Part shown: in pieces, positions 17,781 to 26,339 of the stretch
How the letters are laid out: every line of letters starts with the position of its first letter
Position numbering within the stretch: position 1 is the stretch's first letter
Assembly (NCBI RefSeq): GCF_042432445.1
Contig: NZ_JBHLXE010000013.1
Coordinates: 1 to 64,000 of the forward strand
Source: Thorsellia kenyensis
Lineage (GTDB): Bacteria > Pseudomonadota > Gammaproteobacteria > Enterobacterales > Thorselliaceae
DNA length: 64,000 nucleotides
Direction of reading: 5' to 3'
The notes under the pieces: generated by a model
The model's input: the letters and a program-made list of their open reading frames with translations, nothing else
What the model was told of the DNA's origin: nothing
Databases searched by the model: none
Made by a program: the position numbers and the translations under genes

Positions 17781-17808
17781 AAGCCGATTTTATATTTAAA
17801 CTCGGCTT
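17781..17808 (+). terminator. Hairpin before the doxX gene
   Basis: AAGCCGA at 17781-17787 pairs with TCGGCTT at 17802-17808 around a 14-base loop, followed by TGTTATTTTAT. It is a plausible terminator for the DUF1471 transcript. Confidence 0.5.
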
Positions 17809-17829
17809 TGTTATTTTATAAGGTTTAAA

Positions 17830-18258
17830 ATGAGTAATCAAAAAATTAATTCGATATTATTATTAACTGCAAGATTAACATTGTTTATTTTATTTTTTCC
17901 CGCTGGGTTGGATAAAATGATACATTTTTCTAGTACTGTTGCCTATATCAACTCAGTTGGTTTACCATTTGCAACGATTGCAGCTATTGGGGCAATAGTA
18001 ATAGAAATTATTGGTAGTATTTTATTACTATTAGGATATAAGCAACGCTTAGTATTTCCTTTTTTTATTATATTTACTTTACTTGCAACGCTTATTTTTC
18101 ATAATTTTTGGGCCTTTCCTGTGGAAATGCAAAAAATTCAATCACTATTATTTTTCAAAAATCTAGGTGTAATTGGTGGAATGCTTGCTTTATTTGTTGC
18201 ATCTAAACAAATAGATTATTTTTCACTTGATTCATTTAAAAGAAAAAAACAACCTTAA
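17830..18258 (+). CDS. DoxX-family membrane protein
   Basis: A 142-residue protein with four hydrophobic helices and the DoxX pattern: LFFPAGLDKMIHF after helix 1, IEIIGSILLLLGYKQR for helix 2, and FHNFWAFP before helix 4. DoxX-family proteins are small inner-membrane proteins often linked to quinone or thiol redox chemistry; the exact function here is unknown. It has AAGG before the ATG and precedes the porin gene by 68 nt. Confidence 0.85.
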   Translation: MSNQKINSILLLTARLTLFILFFPAGLDKMIHFSSTVAYINSVGLPFATIAAIGAIVIEIIGSILLLLGYKQRLVFPFFIIFTLLATLIFHNFWAFPVEMQKIQSLLFFKNLGVIGGMLALFVASKQIDYFSLDSFKRKKQP

Positions 18259-18326
18259 TTCCTCTAAGAATCTATTTTATCAATAGTACTTTCAAAAATA
18301 TTATTTCAAATTAATGAGTTATCCTT

Positions 18327-19469
18327 ATGATTAATCGTAAAATTTTATCTATTTCAATTACATTGGCCTCTATTTCAGGAATTGCTAATGCAGCTGAAAT
18401 CTACAATAAAGAAGGGAATAAGATTGATTTAATTGGTCTTATTGAAGCGGACTATAAAATTCGGGGCAAAGAAAACCCAACTGCTAATGGAGAAGCAAGG
18501 GGAAATCATGCTAACCAAGATGGGACTTTTGCACGTTTAGGTTTTAACGCCCAGACACAAATTAATAGTGAATTAACTGGTTATGCTAAATTTGAACGTG
18601 AATTTGGCGTGAACGAAAGTTCAAGTGATGGAACTCCACGTTATGCGTATGCAGGCCTAAAATGGGCTGAGTATGGTTCAATTGATTTTGGTCGAAATTA
18701 TGGAGTAGTCGGCAAAATTAGAGACTTTTCTGATCAAGCAGCTATGTTTGGTGGTTCAGGTTTTGGTGGTGGATCAGATATCTTTTTAACAGATCTTACA
18801 TCTGGTTTAGCAACCTATACAAACAATAATTTTTTCTCAATGGTTCCTGGGTTTGATATTTATTTGCAGTATCAGGTGAAAGATACAAATGGTGACGTTC
18901 TAGAACAAAATGGTGATGGTTTTGCTGTAGCAAGTACTTATCACCATTCACCAACAGGTTTAGGTGCTGGAGCAACCTATGCAAAGAGTGATCGAATTGA
19001 TGCTCAGATTAATCTAAACGGTAATGAATCAGCTGATGGTAAAAATGCCGAAATTTGGGCTGTTGCAGCTAATTATGATGCAAATCATATTTATTTAGGA
19101 CTAAGCTGGTCAGAGTCAAATAATATGTTACCTGTGAAGGGAGATATGGGTGTAATTGAAATTGCCAACAAAACTCGTGGACTTGAAGTGGTTGCAAACT
19201 ATACGTTTGATTTTGGTTTAATGCCAAGTGTTGTTTATAATCAATCTAAGGGGTACAATCTCCATGGTTTTATCGATTCAAATGATGGCCATGGTAAAGC
19301 AGTTTTGGTCAAATATATTGCGGTAGGGGCTCAATATGATTTCACCAAAGAAATGGATATGGCAGTAGGATATAAAATTAATCTCTTAGATGCTAATAAT
19401 GCTTATACGCGCGAAAATTACCTTGCATCAGATGATCAAATTGAAATGCGCTTAACATACGCATTTTAA
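18327..19469 (+). CDS. Outer-membrane porin of the OmpC/OmpF family
   Basis: A 380-residue trimeric-porin-type protein. Residues 1-22 are a signal peptide ending in NA-A, followed by the enterobacterial-type mature start AEIYNKEGNKIDLIG. Alternating strands (FARLGFNAQTQINSELTGYA, YAGLKWAEYGSIDFGRNYGV) and a terminal phenylalanine (LTYAF) required for BAM assembly are present. It should form a general diffusion pore for small hydrophilic solutes. A strong hairpin terminator follows. Selectivity and equivalence to a particular E. coli porin cannot be told. Confidence 0.92.
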   Translation: MINRKILSISITLASISGIANAAEIYNKEGNKIDLIGLIEADYKIRGKENPTANGEARGNHANQDGTFARLGFNAQTQINSELTGYAKFEREFGVNESSSDGTPRYAYAGLKWAEYGSIDFGRNYGVVGKIRDFSDQAAMFGGSGFGGGSDIFLTDLTSGLATYTNNNFFSMVPGFDIYLQYQVKDTNGDVLEQNGDGFAVASTYHHSPTGLGAGATYAKSDRIDAQINLNGNESADGKNAEIWAVAANYDANHIYLGLSWSESNNMLPVKGDMGVIEIANKTRGLEVVANYTFDFGLMPSVVYNQSKGYNLHGFIDSNDGHGKAVLVKYIAVGAQYDFTKEMDMAVGYKINLLDANNAYTRENYLASDDQIEMRLTYAF

Positions 19470-19491
19470 TATTATCAGAGTTAGTATAGAA

Positions 19492-19533
19492 AAAATGAGT
19501 AAAGGGTAGCAATTAGATCCCTTTGTTCATTTT
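19492..19533 (+). terminator. Terminator of the porin gene
   Basis: A 15-bp stem, 19492-19506 with 19519-19533, includes two G-T wobbles and a 12-base loop. The core is AAAGGG against CCCTTT and the 3' arm ends in TTTT. It begins 22 bases after the porin stop. Confidence 0.8.
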
Positions 19534-20144
19534 AATGTGCAGAATTGTATTTACTTCCGCCATTATTCAAGTTAATGCTTTAAGTCATTTTTGTGACATT
19601 AGCAGTTAAAACCCCACCTTAATCATTTATTTATTATTATTTTTTAAAAATTCCCTGTAATCCCCCCTTTTTAAGGAAATCAATTTCCTTATCTGCATAG
19701 TATTCTTTGTACTCTTTTAAGTATTTAATTTTTTAGTATAAAATGTAGGCAACCCGATTGAGTTTTACTAATGAAACAGTAAAACCAACAAAATTTGTTT
19801 TATACCATAATTACAATAGGTTTTTAGAACTATTTGAGGGTACATATAAAAATTAAAAATTGGCTGGTATTTAAAAAATATCATTTACTTTTAATCTGAT
19901 TGTCATCTACTTAATTTAAAGTAATAATCTAAATATATTCGCTGCTAAGTACAGCATTTTTTTGTGGCAGTTTTAAATGATCTATAAAATAAAAGAGTTA
20001 GGTATTTGTATTACAAACATATACTATTGTATTGATCATAAGAATTTAGTTATACCGCTAGTAAAAAAATAAATTTTAAATTGATAAAATGAATTCAATT
20101 GGCAGTGACGGAAATGATTAGAATTTAGTGTGTTAAGGAAAATA
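19534..20144. other. Gene-free stretch between porin and HAD phosphatase
   Basis: About 600 bases of AT-rich DNA. I see no convincing ORF, RNA gene or repeat family; it presumably contains the promoter of the HAD gene, whose -10 I could not fix. Confidence 0.4.
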
Positions 20145-20822
20145 ATGAATATTGCATATTTTGATTTAGATGAAACAATTATTGGCGCGGATAGTTCTTC
20201 TTTATGGCTAGAATGGGCAGTCCGAAAAAAAATATTAGACCCTGCTTTGCTAGCAAAAGGAAAAGAGATGTTGGCATCTTATTATTCGGGGAAACTTGAT
20301 ATAAATACCTATACAGAATTAAACTTAACTCCAATAGTGGGTTTGACAACAAGTGAGGTCGAAAAACTTGTATCTGAATTTATTACTGATGAAATAACCC
20401 ACAGATATTATCACCATGCATTGCTTCATCTACAGCAACATCATGAAGATGGAGATAAAATTGTTATTATATCCGCGAGTTCAAAACATATTGTTGAACC
20501 TATAGCTCGGAATTTGGGCATTCAAACCAGCTTTGGTGTCAATCCGCAACTTGTTTTAGATGAACAATTAGAGGAACCTGTATATACTGGAAAGATAGAA
20601 GGAACACCTGCATTTAGAGAAGGAAAAGTAAAGAACTTACTTGCTTTCCTCAGAGAAGAAAAATTAAAGGGAAGAGTTTATGAAAAGAGTTATGCTTACT
20701 CTGACTCTATTAATGACAAGTTTTTACTTGAGTTCGCAGATAAGAGTTTTGTCATCAACCCTAATGAAGAGCTAAAATTATTAGCTAATCAAAAAGGGTG
20801 GGTTACTTATTTTTGGCAATAG
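20145..20822 (+). CDS. HAD-superfamily IB phosphatase (SerB-like)
   Basis: A 225-residue cytosolic phosphatase of the HAD IB subfamily. Motif I is DLDET near the N-terminus, motif II is IISASSKHIVEPIA, and motif III/IV lies in RVYEKSYAYSDSINDKFLLE. A Lys in GTPAFREGKVKN serves the phosphate site. The start chosen is ATG 20145 with AAGGA eight bases before it, not the GTG 15 bases upstream. Relatives act on phosphoserine, phosphoglycolate or similar small phosphates; the substrate cannot be named here. Confidence 0.85.
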   Translation: MNIAYFDLDETIIGADSSSLWLEWAVRKKILDPALLAKGKEMLASYYSGKLDINTYTELNLTPIVGLTTSEVEKLVSEFITDEITHRYYHHALLHLQQHHEDGDKIVIISASSKHIVEPIARNLGIQTSFGVNPQLVLDEQLEEPVYTGKIEGTPAFREGKVKNLLAFLREEKLKGRVYEKSYAYSDSINDKFLLEFADKSFVINPNEELKLLANQKGWVTYFWQ

Positions 20823-21120
20823 GGATAAGGTATGCTTACAGTTATCTGTGTACATTTTGAAAAGGGTGACTGTTCTATTTTTAATTACCCTATTGCCTAA
20901 TTAACAATCCACGAATTAGTTTTATCATTTATCGTCTAAGTTTACTTAATTTATAGATTACTCAAAAGCATTAAACCCGACACTATTGTATTTCTCGCAC
21001 TAAAAATTTTGTAAAAGTGAGCCTAATAAAAATCTCAATCGCTTATTTAAGTAAATTTATTCTCATTGGAAAGAAAGATAAAGGTTTATGTATTAGCACC
21101 CGCAGATTGAATACCACACT

Positions 21121-21300
21121 CCACTGCTCAAAAAATGATTAATTAAAACGTATTTTTGTAATCTTCATTACAACTTTAATTTAAGTTATTAATATAATGA
21201 TAAAAAAATAATTAGTTATGACTTTTTGGTTGGTGATTATGAATTTCGATAATGTTGACGTGTATGATTATGGGAACATAGGATTGCCCTATCAATTAGG
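21121..21300 (+). mobile_element. Relic 1 of an IS1634-like element (left end)
   Basis: The stretch begins CCACTGCTCAAAAAATGATT and runs into a transposase start (MNFDNVDVYDYG) that decays within about 20 codons. It matches the copy at 54248-54680 through the upstream leader, including AATTAAGTTATTAA-like sequence and the ATGACTTTTTGG start. Only the 5' end remains; the rest is lost. The region 20823-21120 before it shows nothing else recognisable. Confidence 0.65.
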
Positions 21301-21450
21301 ATAGCTAAAAAATTTTTAATGGCGCCATTAATTGACAACTTTACTAGGGAATTTGCCAACTAATGGTTATTTAAATAATTACGATAATATTTATCTAAAT
21401 TTTATTCTATCTTTTTGTGGATGCATTTAAAATATCAAGCAGTTCGTGTT

Positions 21451-22368
21451 TTAGAACGTCAATGGTAACTCTCTAATAAATTTAGGTAATTCGCGTAGCA
21501 TCCAAGATTTGACTTCTCCCATGCTGTCACGTCTCCAAGCTAGCATCAAATTAATTCTCATTGTATCATTTTTGCCACCAATCATTTTTAATTTGCCTGT
21601 ATTAATGTCATCTCTAACCATATAATAAGGCATTGTCCCAATACCTAACCCTGCTGAGATAGCTTTGTATCTATCAGTCATTGTACTTACGATAAATGTG
21701 GGTTGCTTATCTAGAATATTGACCGATAAAGGGCGGCTATTTTTTGAACTATCTGGAATAACTACTGAATGATATTTCATTCTCGTTTCTATACTAAGTG
21801 GCATAGGCTCTTTATGGATAGGATGGTTTGGTGCGGCAACATAAACTAAGTCAAGTACAGAGACCTTTTGCACACTAAATTCTGACAACTCTTGGTCTTC
21901 TAATTCTGGTGCTACCACAATATCTGCTTCTCCTAAAATTAATTTTTCCCATGCCCCATTTAGCATTTCACTACTTAATGTTAGTTCTGTATGGCATTTT
22001 TGCTGAAGAGTTGCGACAAGTGGAAAAAATAATTGAATATCAACTAAGCCTGAGCAAACTATGCTGAATCTTGATTCCCAACCTTGAGCAAGCTCTTTGG
22101 CATCGAATATTAATTGTTCTGCTGCACTCAATAGTTGACGGCCACGTTCAAGTAATATTATTCCAGGTTTGGTTAAACGAGTCTTGCGCCCTGAACGATC
22201 AAATATCATCACATCGAGATCTTCTTCCAATTTTTGCATGCTATAACTGATTGCCGATGGCACTCTTGATAGCTCTTTTGCTGCCGCAGCAAAACTGCCT
22301 CGTTTCTCTATGGCATCCATAATTCTCAAGGCTTCAAGAGTTAAAGGAAGTTCTTTTGATATAGTCAT
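21451..22368 (-). CDS. LysR-family transcriptional regulator
   Basis: A 305-residue regulator with an N-terminal winged helix (residues about 8-65: FAAAAKELSRVPSAISYSMQ, then FDRSGRKTRLT) and a C-terminal periplasmic-binding-like sensing domain. The pattern resembles the YhaJ/DmlR group of enterobacterial LysR proteins. Neighbouring genes do not reveal a target, because it converges on the HAD phosphatase and an IS relic stands on both sides. Its upstream region holds a hexanucleotide repeat. Confidence 0.9.
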   Translation of the reverse strand: MTISKELPLTLEALRIMDAIEKRGSFAAAAKELSRVPSAISYSMQKLEEDLDVMIFDRSGRKTRLTKPGIILLERGRQLLSAAEQLIFDAKELAQGWESRFSIVCSGLVDIQLFFPLVATLQQKCHTELTLSSEMLNGAWEKLILGEADIVVAPELEDQELSEFSVQKVSVLDLVYVAAPNHPIHKEPMPLSIETRMKYHSVVIPDSSKNSRPLSVNILDKQPTFIVSTMTDRYKAISAGLGIGTMPYYMVRDDINTGKLKMIGGKNDTMRINLMLAWRRDSMGEVKSWMLRELPKFIRELPLTF

Positions 22369-22400
22369 TAATTCCCCAATTTAAATTATTAGTTTTCAAA

Positions 22401-22436
22401 TTTATATTTATATTTATATTTATATTTATATTTGTA
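22401..22436. repeat. Hexanucleotide tandem repeat upstream of lysR
   Basis: Five perfect copies of TTTATA run from 22401 to 22430, followed by one variant TTTGTA. The tract begins 32 bases before the lysR start codon, in its presumed promoter or leader, where slippage would change promoter spacing. Confidence 0.9.
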
Positions 22437-22778
22437 CTTGCATTCGAATTTATAGTTATGTTTATTGTTGCATTGCTTCAAAGGATCATACGATATTTAA
22501 AGCTATTCATAGTAATAATTTTTTTAATGAATAATTCAATTTAATTGATGCTTATTATTAACGATGGCGTTTGTAAATAGTTGATCTCTGGCTATTTGCG
22601 GATAAAATGAAAATCTGAAGAGATTCAAATAACTTTTGTATGCAGCCTCTTTTAAATGCATAATTAATAGGACTTATTATTAATGATATGTCCTTTAATC
22701 ATATTTTATAGGAAAGCATAAAATTTTTCATTGCTTTATTGATTTAGATGAACTCTCATGCTCAATTTATCTCGCATT
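22437..22778. other. Gene-free stretch upstream of lysR
   Basis: AT-rich sequence without an ORF of interest, between the TTTATA repeat and the second transposase relic. I see no further structure in it. Confidence 0.4.
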
Positions 22779-23035
22779 TCACTATTCAAAAAACAATCAA
22801 ATTATGACTTTCCGGATGGTGATTATGGGCATCTAGAATTAGTTTCTGGTTTTATTAAACTGGTTGGGTAAATTGACTATATTAATCATACCATACCTAA
22901 AACTAAACCATGCTATGTCAGTTATAGTCAAGCATTTGTAGCGATGTTACTTAATACGTCGGGATTACATTCTTAATTCCTCTATTTAGATCCCGAATAC
23001 TTTTCACATAAACCTATTGCGTGACCTCTTAAGAT
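22779..23035 (+). mobile_element. Relic 2 of an IS1634-like transposase
   Basis: After TCACTATTCAAAAAACAATC the frame starting in the ATGAC at 22804 reads GHLELVSGFIKLVG, stop, then IDYINHTIPKTKPCYVSYSQ, AFVAMLLNTSGLHS, stop, and LYLDPEYFSHKPIA. This is the DUF4277 N-terminal domain of IS1634-type transposases, the same as the copy near 54.3 kb, with several stops. No catalytic domain follows. Confidence 0.7.
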
Positions 23036-23041
23036 AGGAAC

Positions 23042-23505
23042 TTGTCAAGAGAGTTGTTAGTTATTTATAATTTTTACATACTAAGCGACACCGTTTGTTT
23101 TTTCCTTTTCAGGCATTTCATTAAGCATCACTTTAGTTATTGGACTTCAATCACGTATACGCCCATTAGACCTTCTATTAGGATGACTTTCTTGAAGTTC
23201 ATTACCTCTTGTCTTTTCTGTAATTTAGCTGAATTCTTGCCTGCACGCTTATCGGCCGGGGTAAAACATTTATTGCTACTTTGTAAATGCTCATTTTTAT
23301 ACTAATGAGTAAAACCATATCCCCCATTCCTAGTGTTATTAGCCCTATTTTTAAATCTCCTATTATTCAATGATAGTGTACTATAAAATTATTACGAGCT
23401 ATCATAATTCCTAGCTTAATATTGCAGAAGACAAATCTGTAAAAATATATACTAACTTCACTTAAACATCATACCTGAATTTACAATAAGTTATCCCACA
23501 ATATT
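23042..23505. other. Non-coding stretch beyond pbpC
   Basis: An open frame of 87 codons exists on the plus strand at 23042-23305, but it resembles nothing known, has no ribosome site and lies in decayed DNA. On the minus strand short frames also exist without recognisable content. No clear terminator for pbpC was found. Confidence 0.35.
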
Positions 23506-25962
23506 TTATTGCTTTACACTGACAATATTCACTTTAATCCTTCGTGTATCTGCTAATCCAAAATCATCGACTACACGTAATTGAAACGAGCCACTTTTGT
23601 TTGGCAACCAATTTAAAGATTGCGTACTCAGTGTACTGCCCAAATAACTTCCATCGACAAACCAATATAGTGTTCTATTTGCAGCATCACTTGTGGCGCT
23701 TAATGACAATGCCTGTTCATACTGAGTTTGCGTATTTTTATCAACGTTTAATCGAAATGTATAGGTAATGTTTTTTTGCGGTGATGTAATTTGCGGGGCC
23801 ATACCTGTCATCAACCCAGCGTCTTTAATAGAACAATCTTTAGTTGTTGGAGGAGGCTTTTTGGCGACGCCTGCTTGCGCAAATGCATTGGCTAAATCAG
23901 AAGGCCAAAATTCAAAAACTTCTATTTTAGACGTCTCAGGATCAAAAGGTTCGCAACTGACCTTACCTGTCATCTTGTTTAACACAATTGGTCTATAAAT
24001 GGTGTCGGCTTTAATGGGAGAAATTCCAGGAATAAACAAGGTTTTACCAACATGCTGACACCATCTAGTTGGCAGTTGACCACTGGTGAGGCAGATATCC
24101 ACTTTTTTGACACTGCTAGGGACATTTCCCATTGTAGCAGGTAGATCTGGTATTTCTGCGTTTATTGTATCAATAATATTAAAAAAAAGTGGCGCAGCAG
24201 CTTCCACACCAATAAAGGCATTATTGCCTTTCCCAGAAAAATTGCCTTCCCAAACGATTAAAACATATGGACCAAAAATTCCTGCTGTCCATGCGTCTCT
24301 AAAGCCCCATGATGTTCCTGTCTTCCAATATACAGGAATTTTTGTTGGTGCTTGCGCCAATGTATCTGTGGGTCTTTTATGTTGACCCAGCATATTGAGC
24401 GTAATGTAAGTTGATGCTTCAGAGAGAGAATTTTTGTCTATGTTCTTTTCATTTAATGGTAGGCTAGGTGAATTTTCTGCTACTATAGATGAATTGGAAT
24501 TTTTTGAATTCACTAAAAAATTTAACCTTTTAAATTTTCCCTTATTTGCTAACATTGAATATAATTGTGCAAGTTCTTGCATTGTTATTTCACCACCGCC
24601 TAAAACAAGCGCTAATCCATAATGCTTTTCATTTGCTAGGTTCTCCACTCCATTATCTTGAAGAAATTGATAAAGATTGGGATTAACAAGCTTTGATGCA
24701 ACATTGACTGCTGGGATATTACGACTAAAGTTTAGCGCTTGCGTTGCAGAGATGGGTCCTAAGAATCGCCTATCAAAATTTTCTGGGCTATACGCCCCAA
24801 ATTGTGTAGGTACATCCTTTAAAATCGTTGCAGGGTGAAGTATACCTTGTTCAAGTGCTAACGCATAAATAAATGGCTTTAGCGTTGAACCAGGAGATCT
24901 TTTGGCAAAAGTTCCATTGACTTGACCCTGAATTGATTTATTGAAATAATCCGCTGATCCTACCAATGCACTGACACTCATGTCTCGGTAATCCACTAAA
25001 ATTGCCGCTGCATTTTCAATTCCTTGAGCTTTATGTCGACGTATATATGCATCAATTTGCCGCTCTAAAGCAATTTGCAATGTCATATCAATCGTCGTCT
25101 CAATATACCTTGACTTAATATACTCAGTCGAAACATCACGTTGTTTTTTAAGTATAAGCTGATCGACAAAATGCGGTGCTAAGAAAGGTAAATTTTCTGG
25201 TTGTCGTAAATAGAGTGGTAAACTAAATAAATCTTTAACTTGATCCGATTCAGGATGTTCGATTTGCCAACGTGAAAATAATCTATTTCGCGCGTCCAAA
25301 AGTTTCTTACCCGCCAAACCAGATTTATCCTGTAATCGTAATGTGGGGGATTGTGGTAACACTGCTAATGTCATCACCTCAGGTATTGTCAAATCATTAG
25401 GGCGCTTATTAAAATAAATCAGACTTGCTGCTCCAACACTCTCAATATTGCGACCATAAGGCGCATAATTCAAATAAGCCTCCAAAATATCGCGTTTTGA
25501 ATAACTTAGCTCGAGTTGTAATGCACGTAAAACTTGGATGGATTTGCCTAAAATACTGCGGGTATTCAGTTGCCAACGCATTCTGGCTAACTGCATAGTA
25601 ATTGTAGATCCCCCTTGTAAACGCTGTTTTAATATAAAACTTCTTATTGCCCCTCTGAACAAACTATAAGGATTAACACCAATATGCTGATAAAAATAAC
25701 GATCTTCATGGAGAATAACCGCATCTTGAAGTGATTCTGGAATTTCATCTAAGGGAGTCCACAGTCGATATCGCTCATCCTTGCCTGTTGTTATTCGCAT
25801 CAATTCCCCCTCTTTATCGACAAAAACGGTAGAGAAATGACTGTCGGTAAAATACGATTTTAAAGGAGGATGTGGCCAGATTCGCCACATCAAAATGACA
25901 ACAGAAAGAAGTAAAAGTATAGTGCCTAAGTTTACGAGAATCTTTTGAATTTTTTTTCGCAT
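23506..25962 (-). CDS. pbpC: PbpC, penicillin-binding protein 1C
   Basis: A bifunctional class A penicillin-binding protein of about 818 residues. After an N-terminal membrane anchor comes the glycosyltransferase domain (HEDRYFYQHIGVNPYS with the catalytic Glu; GGSTITMQLAR), then the transpeptidase domain with SPGSTLKPF (active Ser), SRN and KTGTSWGFRDAW, then the BiPBP C-terminal domain. It polymerises and may crosslink peptidoglycan at the inner membrane. I chose the ATG at 25962 (MRKKIQK); the frame continues upstream to a TTG at 26025. It is divergent from the macroglobulin gene, its usual partner. It is longer than E. coli PbpC (770). Confidence 0.93.
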   Translation of the reverse strand: MRKKIQKILVNLGTILLLLSVVILMWRIWPHPPLKSYFTDSHFSTVFVDKEGELMRITTGKDERYRLWTPLDEIPESLQDAVILHEDRYFYQHIGVNPYSLFRGAIRSFILKQRLQGGSTITMQLARMRWQLNTRSILGKSIQVLRALQLELSYSKRDILEAYLNYAPYGRNIESVGAASLIYFNKRPNDLTIPEVMTLAVLPQSPTLRLQDKSGLAGKKLLDARNRLFSRWQIEHPESDQVKDLFSLPLYLRQPENLPFLAPHFVDQLILKKQRDVSTEYIKSRYIETTIDMTLQIALERQIDAYIRRHKAQGIENAAAILVDYRDMSVSALVGSADYFNKSIQGQVNGTFAKRSPGSTLKPFIYALALEQGILHPATILKDVPTQFGAYSPENFDRRFLGPISATQALNFSRNIPAVNVASKLVNPNLYQFLQDNGVENLANEKHYGLALVLGGGEITMQELAQLYSMLANKGKFKRLNFLVNSKNSNSSIVAENSPSLPLNEKNIDKNSLSEASTYITLNMLGQHKRPTDTLAQAPTKIPVYWKTGTSWGFRDAWTAGIFGPYVLIVWEGNFSGKGNNAFIGVEAAAPLFFNIIDTINAEIPDLPATMGNVPSSVKKVDICLTSGQLPTRWCQHVGKTLFIPGISPIKADTIYRPIVLNKMTGKVSCEPFDPETSKIEVFEFWPSDLANAFAQAGVAKKPPPTTKDCSIKDAGLMTGMAPQITSPQKNITYTFRLNVDKNTQTQYEQALSLSATSDAANRTLYWFVDGSYLGSTLSTQSLNWLPNKSGSFQLRVVDDFGLADTRRIKVNIVSVKQ

Positions 25963-26025
25963 TTTAATCTTTCGTTGCAAACAAGAGGTCATAGGGTAAT
26001 AAGGAATGGTACGAATGATTATCAA

Positions 26026-26339
26026 ATCTGGGTAGTAAGTAACAGGATTAAGTTTAATAAAAATCTAAGAAATATGGCAAGGAATAGTACTTGATTTTAT
26101 TCTTGTTATATCTTCTCAATATTAGCATTTATTTTCTATTTTAACTTTCATACTACCTTATGTATTAGTATACTACATAGAATGGATTACAAGTATTACT
26201 TTAAGTAAAGTAAATAAATTTCATCAAGCGGATTATCTTAAAGTCAATCACCTAAAAGCATCTTTACTTATTGTGATGACTTGTATTATGAAGCCTAGTA
26301 TAGTAGATTTTTTGAAAATTAGACCCAATTGAGGTACTT
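26026..26339. other. Divergent promoter region pbpC / yfhM
   Basis: The 314-377 bases between the two divergent starts are AT-rich and hold no ORF. They must contain promoters for both genes, but I could not fix -10 and -35 elements with confidence. Confidence 0.4.

Noticed and set aside
22401..22436. Possible CRISPR-like or iteron array
   Set aside because: Units are only 6 bp without spacers, so it is a simple sequence repeat.
23042..23305. 87-codon plus-strand ORF between IS relic 2 and pbpC
   Set aside because: No Shine-Dalgarno, no family resemblance, unusual composition for this genome; it continues decayed DNA.
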